A stretch of 64,000 nt of DNA, from positions 6,649,501 to 6,713,500 of the forward strand of contig NZ_JAPEPC010000001.1 of assembly GCF_026340465.1 (NCBI RefSeq). The letters are read 5' to 3'. The position numbers and the translations under genes were made by a program. The stretch comes from Streptomyces sp. NBC_01306 (GTDB taxonomy: Bacteria; Actinomycetota; Actinomycetes; Streptomycetales; Streptomycetaceae). The notes under the pieces were generated by a model that saw only the letters and a list, made by a program, of their open reading frames with translations, was not told the origin of the DNA and did not search any database. Position 1 is the stretch's first letter. Each line of letters opens with the position of its first letter. Shown piece after piece: positions 25,298 to 34,600 of the stretch.

Positions 25298-25774
25298 GTG
25301 ACGGAGTCGCAGCGGGAGACGTCGGGGGACGTCGTCATGGGCAGGATCGGACAGGTGATCATGCTGCTGCACGGAGGCGACCGGGAGGAGGCCCGCAACC
25401 GGTTCGCCGGGCTGTGGGACGAGATCGGCGAGTCCGGCGACGCGCTGCACCGCTGCACCCTCGCGCACTACATGGCGGATGCCCAGGACGACCCCGAGGA
25501 CGAGCTGCTCTGGGATCTGCGGGCACTGGCCGCGGCCGAGGGCCTTGACGACGAGCGCGTCGGCCGCCAGGACACCGCGGTCGCCGTCCGGGGCTTCTAC
25601 TCCTCCCTGCACCTCAACCTCGCGGCCGACTACCTGAAGCTGGAGCGCAGAGAGGCCGCGCGCGTGCATCTGGGGCGTGCGCGGTCCGCGACGGGCGAAC
25701 TGGCCGACGACGGCTACGGAGACGGCGTACGGGCGGCGATCGAACGGATGGAGTGGCGGCTGGGGGAGGGGTGA
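25298..25774 (+). CDS. Small helical (TPR-like) protein of unknown function
   Basis: A 158-aa soluble, probably all-helical protein. GTG 25298 follows CAGGAGG. Helical pairs such as GRIGQVIMLLHGGDREEARN, ALHRCTLAHYMADAQDDPED and LHLNLAADYLKLERREAARV have the size and spacing of tetratricopeptide-like repeats. No catalytic motif is visible. Similar proteins are common in Streptomyces but have no assigned role that I know of. It is a scaffold or regulator candidate by inference only. Confidence 0.65.
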   Translation: MTESQRETSGDVVMGRIGQVIMLLHGGDREEARNRFAGLWDEIGESGDALHRCTLAHYMADAQDDPEDELLWDLRALAAAEGLDDERVGRQDTAVAVRGFYSSLHLNLAADYLKLERREAARVHLGRARSATGELADDGYGDGVRAAIERMEWRLGEG

Positions 25775-25814
25775 GGGATGAGGGATGAGGTGGCAGGGCG
25801 AGGGGGCTCGTGCG

Positions 25815-26300
25815 TCACCGGCCGTACGTCTGGTGGCAGATCCGCGCCTGGGGGCTGTCCGGCGACCAGCCTCCGTAGCCTTCGCCGAGCGCGCAGACAT
25901 CCGACGTGGTGCCGGACGGGTGGACCGGGTGCTTCTGATACCGCCGCGGAGCCGGCTGCGCCCGGTGGACGCGGCGGGGGTGCGCCGTACGGGGGCGTGC
26001 GGGCCGGACCGTGTGGCGGGCCGTCGCCGGACCTGTACCGGTACCGCGCCCGGCTTCGCCGCCCGGGCGCGGTACGGGCGGGGCGCCCCGGTGGCCGGAC
26101 CCCTTTCCGGGAGGCACGGTCTCCAGGGCCTCGACCGGGGGTCCCTGCGCGATCTGCGGGCCGGTGTGCTGCGCGTGGTGACCGGGCGTACGGGACGGTC
26201 CGGGCGAGGGCGCGGGCGCCGGAGGGACGGCCACACAGCCGGAGGCGGCCGAGACGGCTGCACCCAGCAGGGCCAGAGTGATGATCTTCGTTCGGTGCAC
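25815..26300 (-). CDS. Putative lipoprotein, low-complexity C-terminus
   Basis: A 161-aa protein from GTG 26300. The N-terminus has KIITLALLGAAVSAASGCVA, a lipoprotein signal with lipobox AASGC. The remainder is Pro/Gly/Arg/His-rich without a recognisable domain until the last 30 residues. There SDVCALGEGYGGWSPDSPQA and the closing cysteine may form a small disulfide-linked unit. The cysteine-containing tail is the only part with conserved character. The ribosome site is weak. Calls of this kind on GC-rich DNA carry risk, but the lipobox supports it. Confidence 0.55.
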   Translation of the reverse strand: MHRTKIITLALLGAAVSAASGCVAVPPAPAPSPGPSRTPGHHAQHTGPQIAQGPPVEALETVPPGKGSGHRGAPPVPRPGGEAGRGTGTGPATARHTVRPARPRTAHPRRVHRAQPAPRRYQKHPVHPSGTTSDVCALGEGYGGWSPDSPQARICHQTYGR

Positions 26301-26396
26301 CCGTCCAACTCTGCCGCCCACAAGGGCCGTTCCGGGTACCGGAAGCGGAGATTGGCCCCACACGGGTGACCCGGCAGATCCGGACGGAAGCCCCTA

Positions 26397-26608
26397 GGGG
26401 CTGTCCGGCGCATCGTGTCGCAGACGCGGGGTTTGGTACGCCCATCTGCGGCGTTGTCGTCGGTTGCCGACTCCCCCAGCCTCCGGCCGGGGGGACCCCC
26501 ATCGCGTCGACGCCCTCCTCCGCCTTGCAGCTGGACGCACCAAACCCCGCTCACCGGGACCGATCAGGCACCGGTTCATTCCTGCGACCTGATCCGCCGG
26601 GCAGCCCC
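26397..26608. mobile_element. MITE-like palindromic element with TA flanks
   Basis: A 212-bp non-coding element. Including the flanking TA, the terminal arms 26395-26410 and 26595-26610 match at 15 of 16 positions, starting TAGGGGCTG. A second, internal pair, 26426-26449 and 26527-26550, matches at about 21 of 24, so the whole could fold into one long hairpin. TA lies on both sides, consistent with a TA target duplication. The centre contains CCCCCAGCCTCCGGCCGGGG. It has no open reading frame of its own and would need a transposase in trans. Confidence 0.7.
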
Positions 26609-27120
26609 TAATCGCCGGTGACGCCGTCGATCCGCTCGCGCAGCAGATCCGCGTGACCGTTGTGACGGGCGTACTCCTCGATCATATGGGTGTAGATCCA
26701 CCGCAGATTGAACTGCTCGCCCCGCCGGCTGAGCCCCTTGGACAGGTCGTCCAGCGAGTGGCGGGCCGCCACCTCGCGGGCATACGCGATCTCCCGCTGC
26801 CAGGTGCTGTACGCCTCGTCCCAGGTGTCCGCATCGGTGAGATGGAACTCCCCGTCCGGGTCTTCCTCGCTGTAGTAGAGCGGCGGGGTGTCCTCGCCCT
26901 CCAGCACCTCGCGGAACCAGCCCCGTTCCACCTCGACCATATGCCGTACGAGCCCGAGCAGGGACAGCTCCGAAGGCGGCACCGAAGCCTCACGCAGCTG
27001 CTTGTCGTCGAGCCCGGCGCACTTGTGAGCCAGGGTGGCGCGGTGGTAGTCCAGCCATCCTTCGAGCATGGTGCGTTCGTCGGCCCTGAGCGGCGGTTCC
27101 TGGCGTTCCTGAGTCGTCAT
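26608..27120 (-). CDS. DinB superfamily protein (DUF664)
   Basis: A 170-aa four-helix-bundle protein. Metal-ligand type histidines are seen in LLGLVRHMVEVERGWFREVL and in IYTHMIEEYARHNGHADLLR, the latter being the characteristic DinB/DUF664 segment. Such proteins include mycothiol-dependent enzymes and DNA-damage-induced proteins; the specific activity is unknown. ATG 27120 was chosen; an in-frame ATG at 27132 is the alternative. The TAG stop abuts the MITE-like element and would be the same TAG without the element. Confidence 0.85.
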   Translation of the reverse strand: MTTQERQEPPLRADERTMLEGWLDYHRATLAHKCAGLDDKQLREASVPPSELSLLGLVRHMVEVERGWFREVLEGEDTPPLYYSEEDPDGEFHLTDADTWDEAYSTWQREIAYAREVAARHSLDDLSKGLSRRGEQFNLRWIYTHMIEEYARHNGHADLLRERIDGVTGD

Positions 27121-27381
27121 GCGGAGCATCATCACCCACGGGTCGGCGGCCCCGCCATGCTTTATCGGTGCCGGGCATTCCGGTGCTGCGCTCCTTCGCG
27201 GACATCGCCGGTCGGCAGCCGCCGCGGCGCACGTATGCTGCCCAGACACACGGCACCGGGAACGGCACCGGGACACGACAGGCCGGTCAAGAGCGTCGGT
27301 CAACGGGGTCGGCCGCCAGGCCGGTCGGCAGAGCGGCACATCGGCAGACGGACAGATCGAAAGACGGATAGGGAGACCCCT

Positions 27382-28287
27382 GTGAAGGTCGGCTGTATCG
27401 GGCTCGGGGACATCGCGCAGAAGGCATATCTGCCGGTACTGACGGCCCTGCCCGGGATCGAACTGCATCTTCAGACCCGGACCCCGGCGACCCTCACCCG
27501 TACCGCCGAGACCTTCCACATCCCGGCTGACCGGTGCCACACCGACCTGGACTCCCTGCTCGCGCAGGGGCTTGACGCCGCGTTCGTCCACGCGCCGACC
27601 GGTGTGCACCCCGAGATCGCGAGCCGGCTGCTCCGGGCGGGCGTGCCGACCTATGTCGACAAGCCGCTCTCGTACGAACTCGCCGAGTCCGAGCGGCTGG
27701 TGGCCCTCGCCGAGGACCGCGGTGTGAGCCTCGCCGTCGGCTTCAACCGGCGGCTGGCACCGGGCTACGCCCAGTGCGCCGACCACCCCCGCGACCTGAT
27801 CCTGATGCAGAAGAACCGGACTGACCTCGCGGAGGACCCGCGCACCCTGGTGCTCGACGACTTCATCCACGTCGTCGACACCCTGCGCTTCCTGGCGCCG
27901 GGCCCGGTCGAGCACGTCGACGTGCGGGCCCGGATCCGTGCGGGGCTGATGCACCACGTGGTGCTCCACCTCTCCGGTGACGGCTTCTCCGCGATCGGCT
28001 CGATGAACCGGGTGAGCGGCTCCACCGAGGAGATCCTCGAAGTCTCGGGCCACGGCACCAAGCGACAGGTCGTCAATCTCGCGGAGACCATCGACCACAA
28101 GGGGCAGCCGACGGTCCGCCGCCGCGGCGACTGGACACCGGTGGCCCGCCAGCGTGGCATCGAGCAGTGCGTGACGGCCTTCCTCGACGCCGTGGCGGCG
28201 GGCAAGCTGCTCAGCGCCAGGGACGCCCTGCTGACCCATGAACTCTGCGAGCGTGTGGTCCTGCGGGCTCAGGCGCAGGCCGTCTGA
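27382..28287 (+). CDS. Gfo/Idh/MocA family NAD(P)-dependent oxidoreductase
   Basis: A 301-aa protein. The Rossmann opening is VKVGCIGLGDIAQKAYLPVL, followed by FVHAPTGVHPEIASRLLRAG and the lysine motif YVDKPLSYELAESERLVALA, in which K-P is the conserved active-site pair. The C-terminal alpha/beta domain has LVLDDFIHVVDTLRFLAPGP. The family oxidises or reduces sugars and cyclitols; the substrate is not readable. The GTG start follows AGGGAG. Its 3' end overlaps the convergent lnt gene by 77 bp. Confidence 0.88.
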   Translation: MKVGCIGLGDIAQKAYLPVLTALPGIELHLQTRTPATLTRTAETFHIPADRCHTDLDSLLAQGLDAAFVHAPTGVHPEIASRLLRAGVPTYVDKPLSYELAESERLVALAEDRGVSLAVGFNRRLAPGYAQCADHPRDLILMQKNRTDLAEDPRTLVLDDFIHVVDTLRFLAPGPVEHVDVRARIRAGLMHHVVLHLSGDGFSAIGSMNRVSGSTEEILEVSGHGTKRQVVNLAETIDHKGQPTVRRRGDWTPVARQRGIEQCVTAFLDAVAAGKLLSARDALLTHELCERVVLRAQAQAV

Positions 28288-29782
28288 CCGAGCGCAGCCC
28301 CTCGACGGCGCACAGCACGGCGAGCACGGCCAGCGCGCCGTGGACCGGCCAGTCGCCGAACCTGACATAGAGCGTCGTGCCGTGGGCCAGCGGGATGTCG
28401 TACACCTGCGCGGTGCTGCGGCCGGTCCCCAGCCAGGGGCCGACCCGGTCGCCGCCGGGGCCGTACACCGCGCTCACCCCGGTGAGCGTGGCGTGCACCA
28501 TCGGGCGGCCGCTCTCGGCCGCCCGCAGCGCGGCCAGCGACGCGTGCTGCTCGGGCGCCCAGCTGTGCTGGAACGACGAGGTCGACGACTGGGCCACCAG
28601 GAGCTGCGAGCCGTCCCTCGTCAGCTGCCTGCTCATGTCGGGGAACGCCGTCTCGAAGCAGATCAGCGGCCCCACCCGGAGCCCGCCGGGCAGCTTCATG
28701 ACGACCTGGTGTGTGCCGTGCCTGCGGTCCTCGCCCGCCGCCCGCCCCACCGAGGTGGCCCAGCCGAGCACCGAACGCGCCGGAATGTACTCGCCGAACG
28801 GCACCAGCCGCATCTTGTCGTAGCGGTCGCCGGTCAGCCCGGACGGACCGACGAGTACGGAACTCTTGTAGATGCCCGGCGCGTCGGACCGTCTGGCGTC
28901 CACATTGACCAGGATGTCCGCGCCGGTCTCCCGGGACAGCCGGGCGATACGCGCCGTCAGATCCGGGCGGGCGGCCAGGTCATGACCGACGCTGCTCTCG
29001 CCCCACACCACCAGGTCGATGTGGCGGCCGGTCAGCTGCCTGGTCAGGGCCTCACTCCGGGCGAACCGGTCTTTGATTTCCCGGGTGACTCCCGGCTGGA
29101 CGACCGCGATCCGGGTCCCGCCCGACGTCTCGGGGCGCGGTGCCCACACCCAGACGGCCCCGGTGAGGACGGCGCAGGCCAGCACCCCGGCCACCGCCGT
29201 CGTACGGGCCGACTCGACCACCAGCAGTGCCACGGCTCCGGTGTTGACCGCCACCACGAGAAGGCTCACCAGCCAGACCCCGCCCACCGAGGCGAGCCGC
29301 AGAGCCGGGGCCACCTGCCACTGGCTGGAGCCGAGCAGCCCCCACGGACCGCCGAGCCCCTGCCAGGACCTCACCAGCTCGACCATCAGCCATCCGGAGG
29401 GCAGCACGACCAGAGCGGCTGCCACCCGCGCGGCGCTCGCCGCCCCGCCCAGCATCCAGCGGACCAGCCATCCCCAGGGCGCCCAGAGCAGCCCGAGCAG
29501 CGCGGCCAGCACCACGATGAAGACATTCAGGCTGGGAATCAGCCAGTGGTGCACGGCGATCATGAACCCGGTGCCGCCGAGCCAGCCGTCCAGGGCGGCC
29601 CGCCGCCCGGTGGGCGCAGCCCGTACCAGCAGCATCCAGGGCACCAGGGCCACATAGGCGAACCACCAGAGGGACGGCGCCGGGAAGGCGAGCATCGGCA
29701 ACCCCCCGGCCAGCAGCGCCGCGGCGCCGCGCCACCAGGGCGAGCGACCGGCTCTGCGCAGTCGCTCCAGCGGAATCTGCAT
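28211..29782 (-). CDS. lnt: Apolipoprotein N-acyltransferase
   Basis: Acylates the N-terminal cysteine of lipoproteins in the membrane. The 523-aa protein has six to seven N-terminal helices followed by a CN-hydrolase domain. Catalytic residues are visible: E in VVWGESSVGHDL, K in DKMRLVPFGEYIPA and C in GPLICFETAFPDMSR. ATG 29782 follows GAGGAGG. Actinobacteria often carry more than one Lnt-like gene, some fused to a Ppm1 synthase; no Ppm domain is present here. The last about 25 residues overlap the oxidoreductase gene on the other strand. Confidence 0.93.
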   Translation of the reverse strand: MQIPLERLRRAGRSPWWRGAAALLAGGLPMLAFPAPSLWWFAYVALVPWMLLVRAAPTGRRAALDGWLGGTGFMIAVHHWLIPSLNVFIVVLAALLGLLWAPWGWLVRWMLGGAASAARVAAALVVLPSGWLMVELVRSWQGLGGPWGLLGSSQWQVAPALRLASVGGVWLVSLLVVAVNTGAVALLVVESARTTAVAGVLACAVLTGAVWVWAPRPETSGGTRIAVVQPGVTREIKDRFARSEALTRQLTGRHIDLVVWGESSVGHDLAARPDLTARIARLSRETGADILVNVDARRSDAPGIYKSSVLVGPSGLTGDRYDKMRLVPFGEYIPARSVLGWATSVGRAAGEDRRHGTHQVVMKLPGGLRVGPLICFETAFPDMSRQLTRDGSQLLVAQSSTSSFQHSWAPEQHASLAALRAAESGRPMVHATLTGVSAVYGPGGDRVGPWLGTGRSTAQVYDIPLAHGTTLYVRFGDWPVHGALAVLAVLCAVEGLRSVRRPAPEPAGPHARRVHGSAGRPWR

Positions 29783-29923
29783 CCAGCGCCTCCTCGCTCC
29801 CGCCCGGTGAGCAGCCTCGTGCGGACAGTCTCCGCCGAGTTGTCGCTTCCCGCGGTTTGTCGCTTCCCACAGTGTGGGGGAGCAGGACGGCTACCGACAG
29901 TGCGCCCGCACACGCACGGCGTG

Positions 29924-30448
29924 TCAGATTCCGCCCGGCGCACCGGGTGTGCGCCGCCACTTCTCCTGTACGACGACGCCGAGCAGCCGCCAGCCGCTCT
30001 CCGTGCGCACCAGGCTGAAGGCGTAGCGGCCGCCGGAGACGAAGTCCGGCGCGGTCGGTCCTGCGGCGCCTGGGGAATCCCCACCGGCACCCGCATCACC
30101 GCCCTCGTCGGACGACCGGGACTTCAGCCGCATCGGGTTGAGGTAGTCGGCCTGGAGCTCCGCCCGGTCCCCCGGGTAGCCGCCCAGATCCTGGAGCCGC
30201 AGCCGCCGGTTGACGATCAGGTGCTGGCGTACCGGAAAGAGCCGCATCGTCTCCGCGAGCCAGTCGGCGACCTCCGCCGCGGGCCCCTCCACTCCGCCCG
30301 CCGCGCGGTAGTCGGCCCGGCCGTCCGGTGCGAACAGGGCCCGGTAGTCGGCCCATTCACCGTCGTCCACGGCCACCGCGTAACCGGTGATCAGTTCGTC
30401 GATGTCCAGCCGGTCCATCACGGTAGCGAGTTCCACGCGCTGAGTCAT
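29924..30448 (-). CDS. SnoaL-like (NTF2-fold) protein
   Basis: A 174-aa protein starting at ATG 30448 (MTQRVELATVMDRLDIDELI). ITGYAVAVDDGEWADYRALF is the first helix pair of SnoaL_4-type domains, and ADWLAETMRLFPVRQHLIVN with RRLRLQD follows the cone-shaped fold. A Gly/Ala-rich insertion (about residues 112-135) interrupts the domain before GGRYAFSLVRTESGWRLLGV. Members include cyclases, dehydratases and ketosteroid-isomerase relatives; no active-site set was assigned. It is divergent from the crotonase gene at 30589, with which it may share regulation. Confidence 0.78.
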   Translation of the reverse strand: MTQRVELATVMDRLDIDELITGYAVAVDDGEWADYRALFAPDGRADYRAAGGVEGPAAEVADWLAETMRLFPVRQHLIVNRRLRLQDLGGYPGDRAELQADYLNPMRLKSRSSDEGGDAGAGGDSPGAAGPTAPDFVSGGRYAFSLVRTESGWRLLGVVVQEKWRRTPGAPGGI

Positions 30449-30588
30449 CGGCTCAGTCTCCGGCACCCGGTGCCCCGGGCCAAGGGGTTTGCAGGGCTGC
30501 CTCGGCCCCACCGCACGGGACCGCGCCTGGCAGCACCACCCGACAGCCTGCTCGACATACCGCGCCGGACCGGGGAAGAGTGACGCGG

Positions 30589-31374
30589 ATGACTGTACGT
30601 ATCGAACGCAACGGCCCCGTCACCACCGTGGTGCTCGCACGGCCCGGGGCGCGCAACGCCGTCGACGGCCCCACCGCTCGCGCGCTGGCCGATGCCTTCC
30701 GCGCCTTCGACGCCGACCCCGACGCGGCGGTGGCCGTGCTCTGGGGCGAAGGAGGCACCTTCTGCGCGGGGGCCGATCTGAAGGCCGTCGGCACCCCGCG
30801 CGGCAACACCGTCACCGCCACCGCCGGCGAAGGGGACGGCCCGATGGGGCCGACCCGGATGCGTCTCGGGAAGCCGGTGATCGCCGCCGTCTCCGGTCAT
30901 GCGGTGGCCGGTGGACTGGAACTCGCGCTCTGGTGCGATCTGCGGGTGGCCGACGAGGACGCCGTGTTCGGGGTGTTCTGCCGCCGCTGGGGTGTGCCGC
31001 TGATCGACGGCGGGACCGTACGGCTGCCACGCCTCATCGGTGAGAGCCGGGCGATGGACCTGGTCCTGACCGGCCGACCGGTCGGCGCGGCCGAGGCGCA
31101 CGCGATCGGACTGGCCAACCGGGTGGTCCCTGCCGGTACCGCACGGGCGGCCGCGGAGGAACTCGCCGCGTCCATCGCCGCGTTCCCGCAGACCTGCCTG
31201 CGCGAGGACCGCCTCGCGCTGCTGGAGCAGAGCGGCCTGTCCGAGGCCGACGCACTGGAGGGCGAACTGCGGCACGGCCGGATCTCGCTCGCGCAGATGC
31301 GGCGCGGGGTGGACGAGTTCGCCGCGGGCGCCGGGAGGCACGGCTCGTTCGGCCCGCCGTCTCCCGGTGCGTGA
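30589..31374 (+). CDS. Enoyl-CoA hydratase/isomerase family protein
   Basis: A 261-aa crotonase. ATG 30589 gives the family start MTVRIERNGPVTTVVLARPG; a GTG at 30580 is an alternative with closer GGGGAAG. Oxyanion-hole segments are GGTFCAGADLKAV and AVSGHAVAGGLELALWCDLR. The region FCRRWGVPLIDGGTVRLPRL replaces the usual glutamate-bearing loop, which marks a subgroup that may not be a hydratase. It stands alone, divergent from the SnoaL-like gene. The gap to the next gene (31375-31643) is C-rich low-complexity sequence. Confidence 0.85.
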   Translation: MTVRIERNGPVTTVVLARPGARNAVDGPTARALADAFRAFDADPDAAVAVLWGEGGTFCAGADLKAVGTPRGNTVTATAGEGDGPMGPTRMRLGKPVIAAVSGHAVAGGLELALWCDLRVADEDAVFGVFCRRWGVPLIDGGTVRLPRLIGESRAMDLVLTGRPVGAAEAHAIGLANRVVPAGTARAAAEELAASIAAFPQTCLREDRLALLEQSGLSEADALEGELRHGRISLAQMRRGVDEFAAGAGRHGSFGPPSPGA

Positions 31375-31643
31375 CGATCCGGGTGACGTGCCCGCACATC
31401 GCCCGGGCGACCGGCAGTTGACGTGCCCGCACACCCCCGCACACCCCGCCCACCCCCGCACACCCCGCTCACCCCGCACCCCCCGCCGCTGACCCGTCCC
31501 GCACGTCACCCGCTGGCAGTTAGCCGCCATGGCGCCTATCCGCCAGCCCATTCACCCCACGGCCACCGCGAGCGCCCCGAGACTCTTCGCAGTGCCCGGG
31601 ACCACCACCCCCGTCAGCCCGGGCCCCCGGAGAGAGGGGCACC

Positions 31644-34600
31644 ATGACCAGAGCACCTGCGTGGCGAAGAGCCAGATGGATCTCCGCCGGACTCGCGCTC
31701 GCACTGCTCCCGGCAGGCCAGGCGCTCGCGGTGGCAGGAGCGGGCAAGACCCCCGCGCCGTCCCGCACCGCGCCGCCGTCCGCCACCGCCCATGCGACAC
31801 ACACCGTCACGCTGATCACCGGTGACCGGGTGACCGTCACCGACCTCGGTGGCGGCCGCAGCACGGTCTCCGTCGAGCGCCCGAAGGGCGCGACCGGAGC
31901 CGTCCGCAGCCAGACGTCCAACGGCCGGGTCACCGTGCTGCCCGACGAGGCGCTGCCCTACCTCCGCTCGGGCGTCCTCGACAAGCGGCTCTTCGACGTC
32001 ACCGGCCTCATCGAGCAGGGCATCGGCACGGCCAAGACCGGCGGGCTGCCGCTGATCGTCACGTACGGCAAGGGCGTCCGCAGCGCCGCACCGACTGGTG
32101 CCACGACCGTCCGGGCCCTGCCGAGCGTCGGCGGCGCCGCGGTGCGGGCCGCCACATCCGGCACCTTCTGGAAGTCGCTCACCGACTCCCGTACCCGGCA
32201 GGCCGGTTCGTTCGCCGACGGGATCGGGAAGGTCTGGCTCGACGGCAAGGTCAAGGCCGACATGGCCGAGAGTAACGCGCAGATAGGCACCCCGGCCGCC
32301 TGGCAGGCCGGACTCACCGGCAAGGGCGTCAAGGTCGCCGTCCTGGACACCGGTGTCGACGCCGACCACCCCGACCTCAAGGGCCGGATCAGCGCGTCCA
32401 AGTCCTTCATCGCCGGGGAGGAGACCACCGACCGCAACGGCCACGGCACCCACACCACGTCGACCGTGGGCGGCAGCGGAGCCGCGTCCGACGGCAAGGA
32501 GAAGGGCGTCGCCCCGGACGCCGACCTGGCCGTCGGCAAGGTGCTTTCCGACGAGGGCTCCGGCACCGACTCCGAGATCATCGCGGGTATGGAGTGGGCC
32601 GCCAAGGACATCCACGCCAAGATCATCAGCATGAGCCTGGGCTCCCAGGAGGCCAGCGACGGCACCGACCCCATGGCGGCGGCGGTCAACACCCTCTCCA
32701 AGGACACCGGCGCCCTGTTCGTGGTCGCCGCGGGCAACTCCGGCGCCCCCGGCTCCATCGGCTCGCCCGGCGCAGCCGACTCGGCGCTCACCATCGGCGC
32801 GGTGGACTCCGCCGACCAGCCCGCGTACTTCACCAGCCAGGGCCCGCGCCTCGGCGACAACGCGCTCAAGCCCGACCTGTCCGCGCCCGGCGTGGACATC
32901 CTCGCCGCCCGCTCGCAGTACGCCGAGGGCACCGGCCCGTACCAGACCATGAGCGGGACGTCGATGGCCACCCCGCACGTGGCCGGCGTCGCGGCGCTGC
33001 TCGCCCAGAAGCACCCCGACTGGACCGGGCAGCAGCTCAAGGACGCGCTGATGTCGACGTCGAAGACGCTGCCCGACCCGGTGTACACGCTGGGCGCCGG
33101 CCGGGTCGACGTCCCCGCGGCCACCACCGCGAGCGTCACCGCCACCGGCAGCGCCGACCTCGGCTTCTACTCCTGGCCGTACGGGGACGACAAGCCGGTC
33201 ACCCGCACGCTGACCTACGCCAACTCCTCCGACACGCCGGTGACTCTGGCGCTCGCCGCCGACGGAGCAGCCGACGGCGTCGTCAAGCTCGCCGACACGA
33301 GCCTGACCGTGCCCGCGCACTCCACCGCACAGACCACCGTCACCGGGGACGGCGCCAACGCGCCCGTCGGCAACACCTCGGGGCAGATCACTGCGAGCAC
33401 CGGCGGCAAGATCGTCGCGCACACCGCCTTCGGCCTGGTCAAGGAGGAGGAGCGGTACTCCCTCACCGTCCATGTGAAGGACCGGGACGGCGCGCCGACC
33501 GCCGCGAACCTCGCCGTACAGGAACTGGCCGAGGGGACCGACCCGGAGAACGCGACCGTCGGTGAATCCGGCACCCTCACCCTGCGGCTGAAGCCCGGCA
33601 CCTACTCGGTGGCGTCCTTCCTCGACGTACAGGGCGCCAAGGGCAAGGACTCGCTCGGCCTCGGCTTCCTCACCGACCCGCAGATCGTCGTCGACCGTAA
33701 CCGTGAGATCACCCTCGACGGACGCCAGTTGCACCAGATCACGGCACAGGTGCCCCGGCGCACCGAGACCCGGCAGCTGCTGATGGAGTTCGACCGCAAG
33801 GCGAACGGCGCCGACTTCGGCGGAGCCGTACAGGTGCCGCTCACGTACGACAGCATCTTCGCCGCGCCCACCAGGAAGGTCACCGACGGCACCTTCGAGT
33901 ACCGCACCGTCTGGCGCCTCGCCAAGCCCCTGCTCGAAGCGGTCGCGGACGGCAAGCGGATCGGTGACACCGTCGTACAGGCCGGCTCCACCGTCCTCGA
34001 AGGCAGTCACCGGGTCGGCGTCGCCGACCTCGGGACCGGCACCGCTGCCGAGTACCAGGGCAAGAACGTACGTGGCAAGGCCGTTCTGGTCCGCGCCACG
34101 CCCGATGTCACCCCGCAGCAGCTCACCGCCGCCGCACAGCAGGCCGGAGCGGTCTCGCTCTTCGTCACCGACGACACGCCGGGGCGCCTGGCCGCCTGGT
34201 TCGGCGCGGACGACGGCTCGGACACGCCTCTCCAGGTGGCGTCCGTGAACGCGGCCGACGGCGCCCTGCTGGCCGCCACCGCACGCCGCCACGGCACGGT
34301 GGAACTCACCGGCACCCGCTACACGCCGTATGTCTACGACCTCTCCGACGGCCACCCCGGGGCGGTCCCGAAGGACCTGACGTACAAGCCGGGCAAGAAG
34401 GATCTCGCCACCCTGGACACCGAGTTCTACGCCGCCAAGCCCGTCGACGGCGGTGAGTTCCGCTACTCGCTCACCGGTACCTTCCCGGTCGGCTTCGGTT
34501 TCCTGGAGCGCACGCACTACCCGGCCGAGCGCACCGACTACGTCAGCACCGGCGCGGGCCAGACCTGGGAGCAGTCCGTCACCGCGGGCCCGACCTCGCT

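Noticed and set aside
28238..30583. Long plus-strand open frame across lnt and the SnoaL-like gene
   Set aside because: Its translation is Arg/Pro/Gly/His-rich with no recognisable domain, while the minus-strand genes have clear catalytic motifs and ribosome sites.
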